DNA from: Brevibacillus fulvus
GTDB taxonomy: Bacteria; Bacillota; Bacilli; Brevibacillales; Brevibacillaceae
DNA length: 64,000 bases
Assembly: GCF_016908525.1 (NCBI RefSeq)
Contig: NZ_JAFBEB010000011.1
Coordinates: 62,001-126,000 of the forward strand
Direction: 5' to 3'
The notes beneath the pieces were generated by a model. It saw only the letters and a list, made by a program, of their open reading frames with translations, had not been told where the DNA came from and ran no database searches. The stretch's first letter is position 1; every line of letters begins with the position of its first letter. A program made the translations under genes and the position numbers. This document shows positions 16,682 through 26,373 of the stretch, piece after piece.

Positions 16682-17622
16682 AAGCCAAGTTTACTGTGCT
16701 GATCGTATTGGCGATCGTGTTGATTCTGGCATTTTTATTTGTTGATGCGGGCGGAAATTGGGATTATATCATACCGCGAAGGCTGAAAAAGATATTGGCC
16801 ATCGTGTTGACCGGTGGTGCGATTGCTTATTCGACCATGGTGTTTCAAACGATCACCAACAACCGCATTTTAACGCCGAGCATATTGGGGCTCGATTCCC
16901 TCTATATGTTCATCCAAACTTTGGTCATTTTTTTCTTTGGTTCGACCAATTTGACGATGGCCAACAAAAATATCAATTTTTTGATCTCGGTTGGCTTGAT
17001 GGTCGTTTTTTCCGCGATTCTTTACAAGCTGCTGTTTAAGCGGGAAGGGCAAAACATTTATTTCCTGCTGTTAATTGGCCTGATCTTTGGTACGTTGTTT
17101 CAAAGCATGTCCTCCTTTATGGAGGTGTTGATCGATCCGAATGAGTTCCTGACGATCCAAGACCGGATGTTTGCCAGCTTTAACAATGTCAATTCAGAGA
17201 TTTTGCTGATTTCTGTCATTGCCATGCTGATTTTGGCGTTGTATTCCGCGAGATTCGCCAAATATTTGGACGTCTTGTCGTTGGGCAAAGATCATGCGGT
17301 CAATCTTGGCCTTGATTATGACTATGTGGTGAAAAGGATGCTGGTTGTCGTCGCCATCCTCGTCTCCATCGCCACCGCGTTGGTTGGCCCGATTACGTTC
17401 CTTGGGTTGCTGGTGGCCAATGTTACGCAGCAAATGTTTAAAACGTATTCGCATAAAGTGTTGCTGAGCGGCTCGATCTTGATCAGTATTGTGGCCTTGA
17501 TCGGGGGACAACTGGTTGTCGAACGAGTGTTTACCTTCTCCACCACGATCAGCGTGATCATCAATTTCATCGGTGGAGTGTACTTCATCTACCTTCTGTT
17601 AAAGGAGAATAAGTCGTGGTAG
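16678..17622 (+). CDS. yclO: Siderophore ABC transporter permease (YclO-like)
   Basis: A 314-residue FecCD permease, partner of the preceding gene, with which it overlaps by four bases (ATGA). Features are the N-terminal RRLKKILAIVLTGGAIAYS, SILGLDSLYMFIQ, and the GPITFLGLLVANV coupling region that contacts the ATPase. About nine membrane helices. Length matches YclO. The pair would form a heterodimeric channel. Confidence 0.92.
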   Translation: MKAKFTVLIVLAIVLILAFLFVDAGGNWDYIIPRRLKKILAIVLTGGAIAYSTMVFQTITNNRILTPSILGLDSLYMFIQTLVIFFFGSTNLTMANKNINFLISVGLMVVFSAILYKLLFKREGQNIYFLLLIGLIFGTLFQSMSSFMEVLIDPNEFLTIQDRMFASFNNVNSEILLISVIAMLILALYSARFAKYLDVLSLGKDHAVNLGLDYDYVVKRMLVVVAILVSIATALVGPITFLGLLVANVTQQMFKTYSHKVLLSGSILISIVALIGGQLVVERVFTFSTTISVIINFIGGVYFIYLLLKENKSW

Positions 17623-18374
17623 AAGTAAAAAATGTCTCCAAGAAATACGGAAACAAACACGTTGTCGAGAACGTTTCGATTCAGATCGCCAAGGGAAAAA
17701 TCACTTCTTTTATCGGGCCGAACGGAGCGGGCAAAAGCACGCTGCTGTCGATGATCAGCCGCTTGATTTCCAAGGATAGCGGCCAGATTGTGATCGATGG
17801 CCACGATATCACACAGACGAAAAGCAATGATTTGGCGAAAAAAATATCGATTCTGAAGCAGTCCAATGACATCAGCGTGCGTTTGACGATTCGCGAGTTG
17901 GTCTCGTTTGGCCGGTTTCCGTATTCCCAGGGACGGTTGACCAAGGAAGACTGGAAGTATGTCGATGAAGCGATCGCCTATATGAGATTGGAGGATATCC
18001 AGGACAAATATTTGGACCAGCTGAGCGGCGGACAGCGGCAGCGGGCGTACATCGCCATGGTTTTGGCGCAGGATACGGAATACATCCTGCTGGATGAGCC
18101 GTTGAACAATCTCGATATGAAACATTCGGTGCAAATTATGAAAGTGCTGCGGAAAATGGTCGATGAGTTGGGCAAAACGATCATTATCGTCATCCACGAT
18201 ATCAATTTTGCCTCTTGCTACTCCGACTTTATCGTTGCCTTGAAAGACGGCAAGGTCGTGAAGGAAGGGACGATTGACGAGATTATCAATACGCCCACCC
18301 TGCAAGAGATTTACGATATGGAAATTCAGGTTGAGACCATCAATCAAAACAAGATTTGCATTTATTTCAACTAG
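17616..18374 (+). CDS. yclP: Siderophore ABC transporter ATPase (YclP-like)
   Basis: A 252-residue ATPase that energises ferric siderophore import. Walker A is GPNGAGKST, the Q-loop SILKQSND, the signature LSGGQRQRAYIAMVLAQD, Walker B YILLDEPLNNLD, and the switch His is in VIHDINFA. The start is a GTG at 17616 inside the last codons of yclO, with AAAGGAGAAT upstream. Length is the same as B. subtilis YclP. Confidence 0.94.
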   Translation: MVEVKNVSKKYGNKHVVENVSIQIAKGKITSFIGPNGAGKSTLLSMISRLISKDSGQIVIDGHDITQTKSNDLAKKISILKQSNDISVRLTIRELVSFGRFPYSQGRLTKEDWKYVDEAIAYMRLEDIQDKYLDQLSGGQRQRAYIAMVLAQDTEYILLDEPLNNLDMKHSVQIMKVLRKMVDELGKTIIIVIHDINFASCYSDFIVALKDGKVVKEGTIDEIINTPTLQEIYDMEIQVETINQNKICIYFN

Positions 18375-18403
18375 CAAAAAAATACAGCACAAAGGTGGTT
18401 CCT

Positions 18404-19372
18404 ATGAAAAAATGGCTTTTGCTCTTGTTTACTGCGATGCTGGCAATTTTTACGGCAGCGTGCGGCTCCAACGGTTCAGCTCCTGCGGCGGCGACAGCGG
18501 AAACGCAAACTACTCAGGCAAGCACGGAAGAAGTAACAATCAAGCATCAACTGGGTGAAACCAAAGTGAAGAAAAATCCGCAAAAAGTGGTCGTTTTTGA
18601 CTTTGGCGTTTTGGATACGCTGGACAAATTAGGGGTGGAAGTGGCCGGCGTGCCGCAGAATAACCTGCCTTCTTACCTGTCCAAATATAAAGACAGCAAA
18701 TATGCAAACATCGGCGGAGTGAAGGAACCGGATTTTGAAAAAGTCAATGAAATCGCTCCGGACCTGATTATCATTTCCGGCAGACAGCAGGATTCGTATG
18801 AAGAGTTCAGCAAGATTGCCCCGACTTTGTATATGGAAGTTGATACAAGCAAATATATCGAGTCATTTACCAGCAACATGAAGACATTGGGCGAAATTTT
18901 TGGCAAAGAGTCGGCGATCGAGGAAGAGCTGGCGAAATTGAACGAAACGATCAAAGCGGTCCACGAGAAAGTTACCGCCAGCGGCAAAAATGCGCTGATT
19001 GTTCTCGCCAATGAAGGCAAAGTGAGCGCTTATGGAGCCGGTTCGCGCTTTGGGCTGATCCACGATGTGCTTGGCTTTACCCCGGCAGACCCGAATATTG
19101 AGGCTTCGACACACGGCCAAAGCATTTCCTTTGAGTATATCGCGGAAAAAGATCCGGACTATCTGTTTGTGATCGACAGGGGAGCCGTCGTTACAACCGG
19201 TAACGGAGGATCTTCAGCCAAACAGGTGATCGAAAACGACCTGGTGAAACAGACAAAAGCCTATAAAAACGGAAATATCGTTTACCTGGATCCGAACTAC
19301 TGGTATTTGGCCGGCGGCGGATTGGTCTCCGTGCAAGGCATGATTGATGAAGTGGCCAAGAGCGTAAAATAA
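18404..19372 (+). CDS. yclQ: Siderophore-binding lipoprotein (YclQ-like)
   Basis: A 322-residue extracellular binding protein. It has a lipoprotein signal (KKWLLLLFTAMLAIFTAAC, lipid-modified Cys at residue 20) and a low-complexity linker rich in Ala and Thr, then a class III two-lobe binding fold (VVVFDFGVLDTLDKLG, EIAPDLIIISGRQ). AAAGGTGG precedes the ATG at 18404. In B. subtilis YclQ binds ferric petrobactin and its photoproduct; the same ligand is plausible here but not proven. Last gene of the operon, with a terminator eleven bases on. Confidence 0.92.
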   Translation: MKKWLLLLFTAMLAIFTAACGSNGSAPAAATAETQTTQASTEEVTIKHQLGETKVKKNPQKVVVFDFGVLDTLDKLGVEVAGVPQNNLPSYLSKYKDSKYANIGGVKEPDFEKVNEIAPDLIIISGRQQDSYEEFSKIAPTLYMEVDTSKYIESFTSNMKTLGEIFGKESAIEEELAKLNETIKAVHEKVTASGKNALIVLANEGKVSAYGAGSRFGLIHDVLGFTPADPNIEASTHGQSISFEYIAEKDPDYLFVIDRGAVVTTGNGGSSAKQVIENDLVKQTKAYKNGNIVYLDPNYWYLAGGGLVSVQGMIDEVAKSVK

Positions 19373-19383
19373 CAGATGCAGAA

Positions 19384-19414
19384 AAAGCGACCCTCTCAGG
19401 ACGGTCGCTTTTTT
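19384..19414 (+). terminator. Terminator of yclNOPQ operon
   Basis: GCGACC (19387-19392) pairs with GGTCGC (19403-19408), flanked by A-run and six T. Confidence 0.88.
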
Positions 19415-19508
19415 GTTTTTCAATCACCATGTATATAACAAACCGGATGCAAGCCATTCTATTAAATGATGGCAACATCTGTTGCGACGAAATCCGATTT
19501 TCAATTTA

Positions 19509-19537
19509 TTGAAACAATAATGTAAACGCTTTATATT
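19509..19537 (+). promoter_or_regulatory. mtlA promoter with embedded cre-like site
   Basis: TTGAAA (19509-19514), a 17-base spacer and TATATT (19532-19537). TGTAAACGCTTTAT at 19521-19534 fits the CcpA cre consensus at about 12 of 14 positions and lies between -35 and -10, so CcpA binding would exclude polymerase when preferred sugars are present. Confidence 0.65.
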
Positions 19538-19599
19538 TGTAGCTAGAAAAGCAAAATAAAACTTTGGCAACAAATCACACAGAATAGGGGGGAAATATT

Positions 19600-21015
19600 A
19601 TGGCAAATGCCGTCAATCAAGCGGAATCCGCTGGGGCGCGCGTCCGAATTCAGAAGTTCGGAAGATTTCTTAGCGGAATGGTGATGCCCAACATTGGGGC
19701 GTTTATTGCTTGGGGCTTTATTACTGCATTATTTATTCCTACCGGTTGGATACCGAATGAACATCTGGCCAAGCTGGTTGACCCGATGATCAAATACCTC
19801 CTCCCGCTGCTGATTGGTTATACAGGCGGGAAGATGGTCCACGATACGAGAGGCGGAGTTGTCGGGGCTGTTGCGACGATGGGGATTGTTGTCGGTTCCG
19901 ATATTCCTATGTTCCTCGGAGCCATGTTAATGGGGCCGCTCGGCGGCTGGGTGATGAAGAAGGTAGACAAGCTGTTTGAAGGAAAAATCAAATCCGGATT
20001 CGAGATGTTGGTCAACAACTTCTCCGCTGGTATCGTGGCAGCGATTTTGGCACTGATCGCCTATAATGCCATTGGTCCGGTAGTGGCTGGTCTCAGCCAA
20101 GCACTTGCTGCGGGAGTAGGCGTGATCGTAAATGCAGGTTTGTTGCCGTTGGCCAATATTTTCATTGAACCGGCTAAAGTGCTCTTCCTGAACAATGCGA
20201 TCAACCACGGAATTTTAAGTCCGATCGGATTGGATGAAGCAGCAAAAACAGGGCAATCCGTTTTCTTCCTGCTTGAACCAAATCCGGGTCCTGGTTTGGG
20301 TATTCTGTTGGCCTACTGGCTGGTTGGCCGCGGCAGTGCCAAACAATCTGCACCCGGTGCAGCGATTATCCACTTCCTCGGAGGGATTCACGAGATTTAC
20401 TTCCCTTACATCCTGATGAACCCACGGCTGATTTTGGCGGTAATCGGCGGCGGCGTGACCGGGACGTTAACCTTCCAGCTCCTTCACGCCGGATTGGTTG
20501 CCGTACCTTCGCCGGGCAGTATTTTTGCCTTGATGGCCATGGCGCCAAAAGGCGGGCTGCTTCCGGTATTGGCTGGTGTAGCGGTGGCAACGATCGTATC
20601 GTTTTTGATCGCTTCCGCCTTGCTGAAATTGAGCAATAAGAACGAGGAAGAAGAGGACTTGCAAAAAGCCACAGAGAAAATGCAACAATTGAAAGGGAAA
20701 CCGGCAGCTGTTCAAACAGCAGCGCCTGCGGCTGCCAAAGCAGTCAACAAAGTTGTCTTTGCTTGTGATGCCGGTATGGGTTCCAGTGCAATGGGCGCCT
20801 CGATTCTGCGGAAAAAATTCAAGGATGCCGGACTCGATCGGATTACGGTGACTAACACCGCGATCAATGAACTCCCGGCTGATGCAGATATCGTCATTAC
20901 GCAGCGGACGTTGACCGAGCGGGCACAAGCCAAACTGCCGGAAGCCGAGCATATTTCCATTGAGAACTTCCTGAGCAGCCCAGAGTATGATCAATTGGTT
21001 GAACGTTTAAAATAA
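19600..21015 (+). CDS. mtlA: PTS mannitol transporter EIICB
   Basis: A 471-residue membrane protein that imports and phosphorylates mannitol to mannitol-1-phosphate. The EIIC channel is residues about 15-345, with the substrate motif [15 protein letters not shown]; a charged linker leads to the EIIB domain with the phosphorylated Cys in [15 protein letters not shown] (about residue 389). There is no EIIA domain: that is the separate mtlF gene, the arrangement of Geobacillus stearothermophilus mtlARFD. AGGGGGGAAA lies before the ATG. Confidence 0.96.
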   Translation: MANAVNQAESAGARVRIQKFGRFLSGMVMPNIGAFIAWGFITALFIPTGWIPNEHLAKLVDPMIKYLLPLLIGYTGGKMVHDTRGGVVGAVATMGIVVGSDIPMFLGAMLMGPLGGWVMKKVDKLFEGKIKSGFEMLVNNFSAGIVAAILALIAYNAIGPVVAGLSQALAAGVGVIVNAGLLPLANIFIEPAKVLFLNNAINHGILSPIGLDEAAKTGQSVFFLLEPNPGPGLGILLAYWLVGRGSAKQSAPGAAIIHFLGGIHEIYFPYILMNPRLILAVIGGGVTGTLTFQLLHAGLVAVPSPGSIFALMAMAPKGGLLPVLAGVAVATIVSFLIASALLKLSNKNEEEEDLQKATEKMQQLKGKPAAVQTAAPAAAKAVNKVVFACDAGMGSSAMGASILRKKFKDAGLDRITVTNTAINELPADADIVITQRTLTERAQAKLPEAEHISIENFLSSPEYDQLVERLK

Positions 21016-21021
21016 CGAAGG

Positions 21022-21064
21022 TCACGCTAGTTATGGCTATGCCGACTAGCGTGAACTCTTTTTT
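21022..21064 (+). terminator. Terminator between mtlA and mtlR
   Basis: TCACGCTAGT pairs with ACTAGCGTGA around a 13-base loop, then a T-rich tract. Partial readthrough would give more MtlA than MtlR, MtlF and MtlD. Confidence 0.82.
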
Positions 21065-21142
21065 CATTTTCGGGGCCGAAAAGCCAGGGCAAGCTCTCCG
21101 GGCTTCCCGATTCGTTTGCTGCCCAGGACGGGGTAAAGGGGG

Positions 21143-23245
21143 ATGAAAATGACGGTTACCTCCAGACAGCGTTTGATTTTAAATGTATTGTTAGCAGAAC
21201 CGCAGGGCGTCACTGTTCGGGAGATCGCCGAGCAGGTGGAAGTCAGCACCCGGACGGTTCATCGGGAACTTGGCGAGCTGGAACATCTGCTGGCCGACTA
21301 TGACTTGCGTTTAACAAAAAAAGCGGGCATCGGCATTTTTCTGGAAGGTGACCTGGAGAAAAAAGAACAACTGCAGGCTTCCTTATACAACCAAACCAGC
21401 ATCGAGTATACGCCGGAGGAGCGAAAGCTGCTGATCCGCTGCCAACTGTTGGAAGCGACCGAACCCGTTAAACTGGTTGCCTTGTCCTACGATTTGAAAG
21501 TGACCACGGCTACGATCAGTTATGATTTGGACGAACTGGAAGACTGGTTTGCGAAATATGAACTGACTTTGATTCGCAGAAGAGGCTATGGCGTCGAGCT
21601 GCACGGAGCGGAATCGGCCAAACGCAAGGCAATGAGCGACTTGATTGCCGAGCATCTGGATGAGTTTGAACTGTTGGGCGTTTTGAAAGAGAATATTCAG
21701 TCCAAATCGTTTCGACATATTAACACGGTCTCCGAGCGCCTGCTGGGATTGATTGAAAAAGAGAAGCTGTTCGTCATTGAAGATACATTAAACAAAATGG
21801 CTGGCGAACTGCCTTATCCGTTGGCCGACAGCTCGTTTATCGGCTTGGTCATTCACCTGGCGCTGGCGATCGAACGAATCGAGAAAGGCGTACAAATCAA
21901 TTTTGATGAAGAAGCGCTCGCCGAATTGCGAAATACGCCAGAGTACGGAATAGCCGAACAAATCATTCACCATTTGCGCAATGTGTTTCAACTGGACATC
22001 CCCGAAGCGGAAATCGGCTACATTACCATGCATTTGCGCGGTGCCAAATTGCGCAGTACATATGAGCAGCATGCGGAGCATCGGAACATGGAACTGGCGG
22101 CAAAAGTGGCGCAACTGATCCATCATTGTGAACAAAAGCTGGGTGTGTCGTTCCACGAGGATCGAACGTTGCTGGAAGGGTTGCTCATCCATCTGGAACC
22201 GGCCATTTATCGGGTGCAAAAAAATATGAAGATAAGAAACCCGCTGCTGGGAGAAATTAAAGACAGGTACAGCGAGTTGTTTCGGGTCGTGAAAGAAGCA
22301 GTTGCGCTTGTGTTTTCGGAATGGACGGTTCCCGATGAGGAAATCGGCTATCTGGTGATGCATTTCGGCTCTTCGCTGGAACGGATGGCGCAGTCCGGCC
22401 AGCGCCATCGCGCCTTGATCGTCTGTTCGAGCGGAATCGGTTCCTCCAAGATTTTGGCAAGCCGCATCCGGAAGGAATTGCCGCATATCCAGCCGATCCA
22501 AAATGTTTCCTTGTTTGAAATCGATCGGGTGCCGACCAGCCAATACGATTTCATCATTTCGACGATTCCTTTGCCAAAAGACAAAGCAGACTACATATTA
22601 GTGAGTCCTTTGCTGACAAAAGAGGATATTCAAAATATCGATCAGTTTCTTCGGCAAAAAAGTTATCGTCCCGTTCACAATGGATTGTCGATGATCGAAG
22701 AAGAGCAGCAGTTGCTGGCAGAACTGAAAGAGTGGCGGGATTCGCTGCATTATGCGATTGAAATCATCGAGAGCATTCGCTGTGAAGAACTGGGCAACGC
22801 CGGGCTGGCTTTAAACCAGGTGGTTGCGGAGATCTGCGAACGGCTGGAAGCGCAGCAAGTGCTGACCGATCAGGAAGCAGTCGCCCGCAAGTTGTTGGAA
22901 CGAGAAAAGCTGGGCGGATTGGGCATCCCCGGGCCAAAACTGGCGCTGTTTCACAGCCGCAGTGCAGAGATTGCCAAACCATCTTTGACGCTCTATTATT
23001 TATCACATCCTTTGACACTCCAGTCCATGGAAGAAAAGAAGATGGAAGTCGATAAACTGCTCTTTTTGCTGGGCCCGCAGAGCATGCCAAGGGAAGGATT
23101 GGAGATTTTGAGCGAGATCAGCGCGCTGTTGATTGAAGAGGAGATTGTGCCAATTTTGACGGAGCGCAGTCAACAGCGGGTGCGCGCTTATTTTTTAAAA
23201 CAGATATACAAATTTATAGGAGAAAAGCGAAACAAGGAGAGATAA
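21143..23245 (+). CDS. mtlR: Mannitol operon activator MtlR
   Basis: A 700-residue PTS-controlled activator. It has an N-terminal HTH (GVTVREIAEQVEVSTRTVHREL), a second HTH-like part, two PRD domains whose phosphorylatable His sites are controlled by HPr and EIIA, an EIIB-Gat-like domain with Cys in ALIVCSSGIGSSKILASR (about residue 428), and a C-terminal EIIA-Mtl-like domain with LALFHSRS (His about 604). It activates the mtl operon when mannitol flux dephosphorylates the EIIB/EIIA modules. Two in-frame ATGs (21143 and 21149) follow AAAGGGGG; the second has better spacing. Confidence 0.94.
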   Translation: MKMTVTSRQRLILNVLLAEPQGVTVREIAEQVEVSTRTVHRELGELEHLLADYDLRLTKKAGIGIFLEGDLEKKEQLQASLYNQTSIEYTPEERKLLIRCQLLEATEPVKLVALSYDLKVTTATISYDLDELEDWFAKYELTLIRRRGYGVELHGAESAKRKAMSDLIAEHLDEFELLGVLKENIQSKSFRHINTVSERLLGLIEKEKLFVIEDTLNKMAGELPYPLADSSFIGLVIHLALAIERIEKGVQINFDEEALAELRNTPEYGIAEQIIHHLRNVFQLDIPEAEIGYITMHLRGAKLRSTYEQHAEHRNMELAAKVAQLIHHCEQKLGVSFHEDRTLLEGLLIHLEPAIYRVQKNMKIRNPLLGEIKDRYSELFRVVKEAVALVFSEWTVPDEEIGYLVMHFGSSLERMAQSGQRHRALIVCSSGIGSSKILASRIRKELPHIQPIQNVSLFEIDRVPTSQYDFIISTIPLPKDKADYILVSPLLTKEDIQNIDQFLRQKSYRPVHNGLSMIEEEQQLLAELKEWRDSLHYAIEIIESIRCEELGNAGLALNQVVAEICERLEAQQVLTDQEAVARKLLEREKLGGLGIPGPKLALFHSRSAEIAKPSLTLYYLSHPLTLQSMEEKKMEVDKLLFLLGPQSMPREGLEILSEISALLIEEEIVPILTERSQQRVRAYFLKQIYKFIGEKRNKER

Positions 23246-23248
23246 CCC

Positions 23249-23683
23249 ATGAGTCAAATAATGTCCACTGATAAAATCAAATTAGACGCAAACGTTGCCA
23301 GCAAGCAGGAAGCCATCCGTTTGGCCGGGCAATTGCTCGTTGACGGACAGCATGTGACCGCCGATTATATCGACAAAATGCTGGAGCGCGAAGAACTCAC
23401 GACCACTTATATTGGAAATGGCGTGGCCATTCCGCATGGCACAAGCGAGTCGAAACCATTTATCAAATCGTCGGGAATTTCCATCGTGCAAGTTCCGGGC
23501 GGAGTGGATTTTGGCGGCGGGAATACCGCTTATTTGGTCATCGGAATTGCCGGAGTCGGCGACGAACATTTGGAGTTGTTGTCCAATATCGCGATCGTAT
23601 GCTCAGAAGCGGAAAATGTGGACAAATTGGTAAAAGCGTCGTCGGCCGCTGACATCATCGACATCTTCGAGAGGGGGATGTAA
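23249..23683 (+). CDS. mtlF: PTS mannitol EIIA
   Basis: A 144-residue cytoplasmic phosphocarrier that takes phosphate from HPr and gives it to the EIIB of MtlA. The active-site His is H63 in GVAIPHGTSES. ACAAGGAGAG precedes the ATG, and only three bases separate it from mtlR and two from mtlD, so the three genes are co-translated. Confidence 0.96.
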   Translation: MSQIMSTDKIKLDANVASKQEAIRLAGQLLVDGQHVTADYIDKMLEREELTTTYIGNGVAIPHGTSESKPFIKSSGISIVQVPGGVDFGGGNTAYLVIGIAGVGDEHLELLSNIAIVCSEAENVDKLVKASSAADIIDIFERGM

Positions 23684-23685
23684 GC

Positions 23686-24834
23686 ATGTTAGCGATTCAT
23701 TTTGGCGCCGGTAATATCGGCAGAGGTTTTATCGGCCAACTGCTGAATCAGGCGGGCTATGAGGTTTGTTTTGTCGATGTAAATCAGGAGCTGGTTGATG
23801 AAATCAATCGCCGCAAAGCCTATACAGTAAAGCTGGCCAACCAGGAACAAACTGCGTATTCCATCGAGGGCGTGCGCGCGCTGCAAAGTCAAAACGAGGA
23901 AGAGGTCGCCCGGGCGATTGCCGGGGCAGACCTGGTGACGACGGCTGTCGGACCGAATATCCTGAAGCTGGTCGCACCCGTTATCGCCAAAGGGATTTCG
24001 CGAAGATTGGCGGAAAACAAACATCCGCTCAATGTGATCGCCTGTGAAAACATGATTGGCGGCAGCAGCGCCTTGCGTTCCTTTGTTGAGCAACACTTGA
24101 CCGCTGCGGAGCAAGAGCTGGCCAAGCAGCAAATCGGATTCCCGGATGCTGCCGTTGACCGGATTGTCCCGCTGCAAAAACATGAAGACAAATTGTTGGT
24201 TACGGTGGAACCTTTCTTTGAATGGGTAGTGAACGAGTCGCAGGTAAAAGGCGAGCTTCCAAAGGTGGAGGGGATTACCTTTGTCCCTGATCTCGAACCA
24301 TATATCGAACGTAAACTGTATACGGTGAATACCGGGCATGCTGCGGTGGCCTATCTGGGCTATGTGCGGCAAATCGAAACGGTAAACAAGGCGATTCTGC
24401 AGGAAGATATTGTGAACCGGACGCGTCAGGTGCTGGAGGAAACGGGAGCTTTGCTCGTAGCCAAGTATCAGTTTGATCGCGCACAGCATGCCGCCTATAT
24501 CGAGAAAATAATCGGACGGTTTCAAAATCCATTTATCTCCGATGAGGTAACTCGTGTCGGAAGGTCGCCTATCCGCAAGCTGTCTCCCCAGGATCGTTTG
24601 ACCGGACCTGCCCTGCAAGCTTTGCAGTATGGCATTCGTCCCGTTGGGTTGACCGGCGTGATCGCGGCTGCTCTGCTGTTCGACTACCCGGAAGATCCGG
24701 AGGCGCTGCAGCTCCAGCGAGATTTGCAGGAAACCGGGTTGGCCGCTACGGTGGAAAAGTACACCGGCATCACTCCCGATCACGAGTTGTATCCGTTAAT
24801 TGAAAGCCAATACGAAAGTTTGCGAATGAAATAG
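23686..24834 (+). CDS. mtlD: Mannitol-1-phosphate 5-dehydrogenase
   Basis: A 382-residue NAD-dependent enzyme converting mannitol-1-phosphate to fructose-6-phosphate, the second step of the pathway. The N-terminal nucleotide fold begins with FGAGNIGRGFIG, the active-site region has YTVNTGHAAVAYLGY, and RVGRSPIRKLSPQDRL is the family signature near residue 290. GAGGGGGG lies before the ATG. Last gene of mtlARFD. Confidence 0.96.
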   Translation: MLAIHFGAGNIGRGFIGQLLNQAGYEVCFVDVNQELVDEINRRKAYTVKLANQEQTAYSIEGVRALQSQNEEEVARAIAGADLVTTAVGPNILKLVAPVIAKGISRRLAENKHPLNVIACENMIGGSSALRSFVEQHLTAAEQELAKQQIGFPDAAVDRIVPLQKHEDKLLVTVEPFFEWVVNESQVKGELPKVEGITFVPDLEPYIERKLYTVNTGHAAVAYLGYVRQIETVNKAILQEDIVNRTRQVLEETGALLVAKYQFDRAQHAAYIEKIIGRFQNPFISDEVTRVGRSPIRKLSPQDRLTGPALQALQYGIRPVGLTGVIAAALLFDYPEDPEALQLQRDLQETGLAATVEKYTGITPDHELYPLIESQYESLRMK

Positions 24835-24978
24835 AAATAAACGCCAAACAAGCCCCTGTCTGCAAAAGCGACGACGTAAAAAATCGCTGGCAGCAGGAGA
24901 GTCCTGCAAAATACCTCTGTTGAGGTTTGCGGATCGGGTAACCCACACTATTTTTTTACAAAAAAGGACTTTAACGAA

Positions 24979-25020
24979 AAATGCAGTCCATTCTCCTTTA
25001 AGAGACGGGCTGCATTTTTT
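24979..25020. terminator. Terminator-like hairpin at the mtlD/IS remnant junction
   Basis: AAAATGCAGTCC pairs with GGGCTGCATTTT (one G-U) over a 17-base loop, followed by T. It overlaps the 3' end of the transposase remnant and can terminate mtlD transcription. Confidence 0.65.
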
Positions 25021-25977
25021 CTGCCAATTTTATCATCCGTTTTACATTTACGACGAAAGTCGTAAGTATTGCCTGTATTCGCATACGAAAGAGACCACGG
25101 TACTTGGCCTTGGTCATCCCATGATACCTTTTTAATTCAGCATTTTTGTGCTCAATAATCGGTCTGCGACGAATACGTTCTTTGAACGTATCGCTGTTTT
25201 CAAACTCGATTTACGCCTTGTAGGGTTCCGCCACGATCCGGATGGAGTAGGTCTTGCTCTTCGCTCCTGGTTTGAAACAGCCTTTCCCAAGTGGGCATGT
25301 CTTACATTTCTCCGTATCGAAGTAAAAAACGAGAGAACGACTTTTGCCACTCTGCTTGCTTCCTTGGACAGCCTTTCGGATACTATGTTGTCCTGCCGGA
25401 CAAATAACAAAGTCTGCATCAGTTATCTTTACCCGAATATGCGGTGTCAGCAATCACTTCTTGTACTTCTATTCCCACGTCAAGCGATTGGTTCAAAAGT
25501 TCTTTGAATTGGTTTCCGTCATCCGTACTTCCTCCGGTAACCTCGGGAGTTTCTTTTCAAGTTTTGGATGCTTTTTCACCACAATACGGAATAAGCGCTT
25601 CGCCGCATCTCGCAGTACTTCAAGAGGCTTTTGTTTTGGCGAAGCTGCCAGTGTATAAGTGGAATCCACGATGATCGTCTTTGATTTCACAAGTCCTTTT
25701 TCGATGCACTGACGTACAACCGATTTGAGTACCTCGTCTACGGCTCCGGCTCGTTAGCTGGTCTTCCGTAATGCTCACAATAAGAAGAACGAACCAATTC
25801 ATGAATGAACGTGAAATCGACGATTTCATTGATTTTACGTAATGGGTGATCCACGGGAATCAGTTTATATAATTCGGCATGGAAGGATGCCGTGATTTGT
25901 TTAGAGGGCTGTAGCAATGGTTCCAACTCTTTCGTTTTCTTTTTATTGTACATCAAAACCCGGTGTCGAAGCGGCAC
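24998..25977 (-). pseudogene. Decayed IS1182-type transposase
   Basis: About 980 bases on the minus strand carry pieces of one IS1182-family DDE transposase in order, in different frames. The N-terminus (ITASFHAELYKLIPVDHPL, CEHYGRPANEPE) is in one frame. After an apparent loss of over 100 codons comes IEKGLVKSKTIIVDSTYT with the first Asp. Then follows the zinc-like region CPAGQHSIRK / CKTCPLGKGC. Last comes the C-terminus IIEHKNAELKRYHGMTKAKYRG with the catalytic Glu. Stops at 25738, 25493 and 25211 and at least two internal deletions rule out activity. An intact gene would be about 1.4-1.5 kb. No clear terminal repeats or target duplication were found. Confidence 0.85.
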
Positions 25978-26012
25978 TGGGTTTCAGCCTGTTGAAAACC
26001 TACTGTTTCGGA

Positions 26013-26213
26013 GGAGAAGCATGTTTCCAGGCCGAGCGACTAGCGGAGTCCAGCCGAGCGGAACAGCGAAGCCCGGGGAGACAGAAGCGCAATCCATGAG
26101 TAACCTTCGGAGCTGCGCGCCGTTTTGCGCTTCCCCCGGGATCGCTGTGGAGCGGACAGTTTCACATCCTTGCAGGACGTAGACCGGAGCGCAGATCGGA
26201 AACATGCTTCTCC
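26013..26213. repeat. 201-bp palindromic element with 16-bp perfect ends
   Basis: GGAGAAGCATGTTTCC (26013-26028) is repeated in exact inverted form at 26198-26213. Inside, three nested stems pair in order: CAGCGA (26064-26069) with TCGCTG (26142-26147), CCCGGGG (26072-26078) with CCCCGGG (26134-26140), and GAAGCGCAA (26084-26092) with TTGCGCTTC (26125-26133). No protein-like frame covers it. It could be a miniature inverted-repeat element or a structured RNA; only one copy is in the window. Confidence 0.7.
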
Positions 26214-26373
26214 CCACTACAGCTACATTCTCGATAATTGAAATCCCAGTACCTAAGGGCACTAGGGTTACGGTTTACAGATATTAGGTGGACTTTTGCA
26301 GGGCTCTCCAGCAGGGGCGTTTTTTTTAAAACGCTTGCCGAACTTCTGCGGAGAGTTTGGCCGAGAGAAAATC
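26214..26373. other. Intergenic stretch before blaI-like gene
   Basis: No gene is visible. A hairpin GCGTTTT/AAAACGC with a TTTT loop lies at 26317-26334; it lacks a proper T tract beyond the stem. The stretch ends at the blaI-like promoter. Confidence 0.5.

Noticed and set aside
24880-24960. Segment with GGAGAG, a TACCTC/GAGGT hairpin and GGGTAACCC after mtlD that recalls a glycine or other riboswitch
   Set aside because: The conserved glycine-aptamer core (GCCGAAGG...CTCTCAGGCAAA) is absent, and no gene in the correct direction follows; the downstream sequence is a dead transposase on the other strand.
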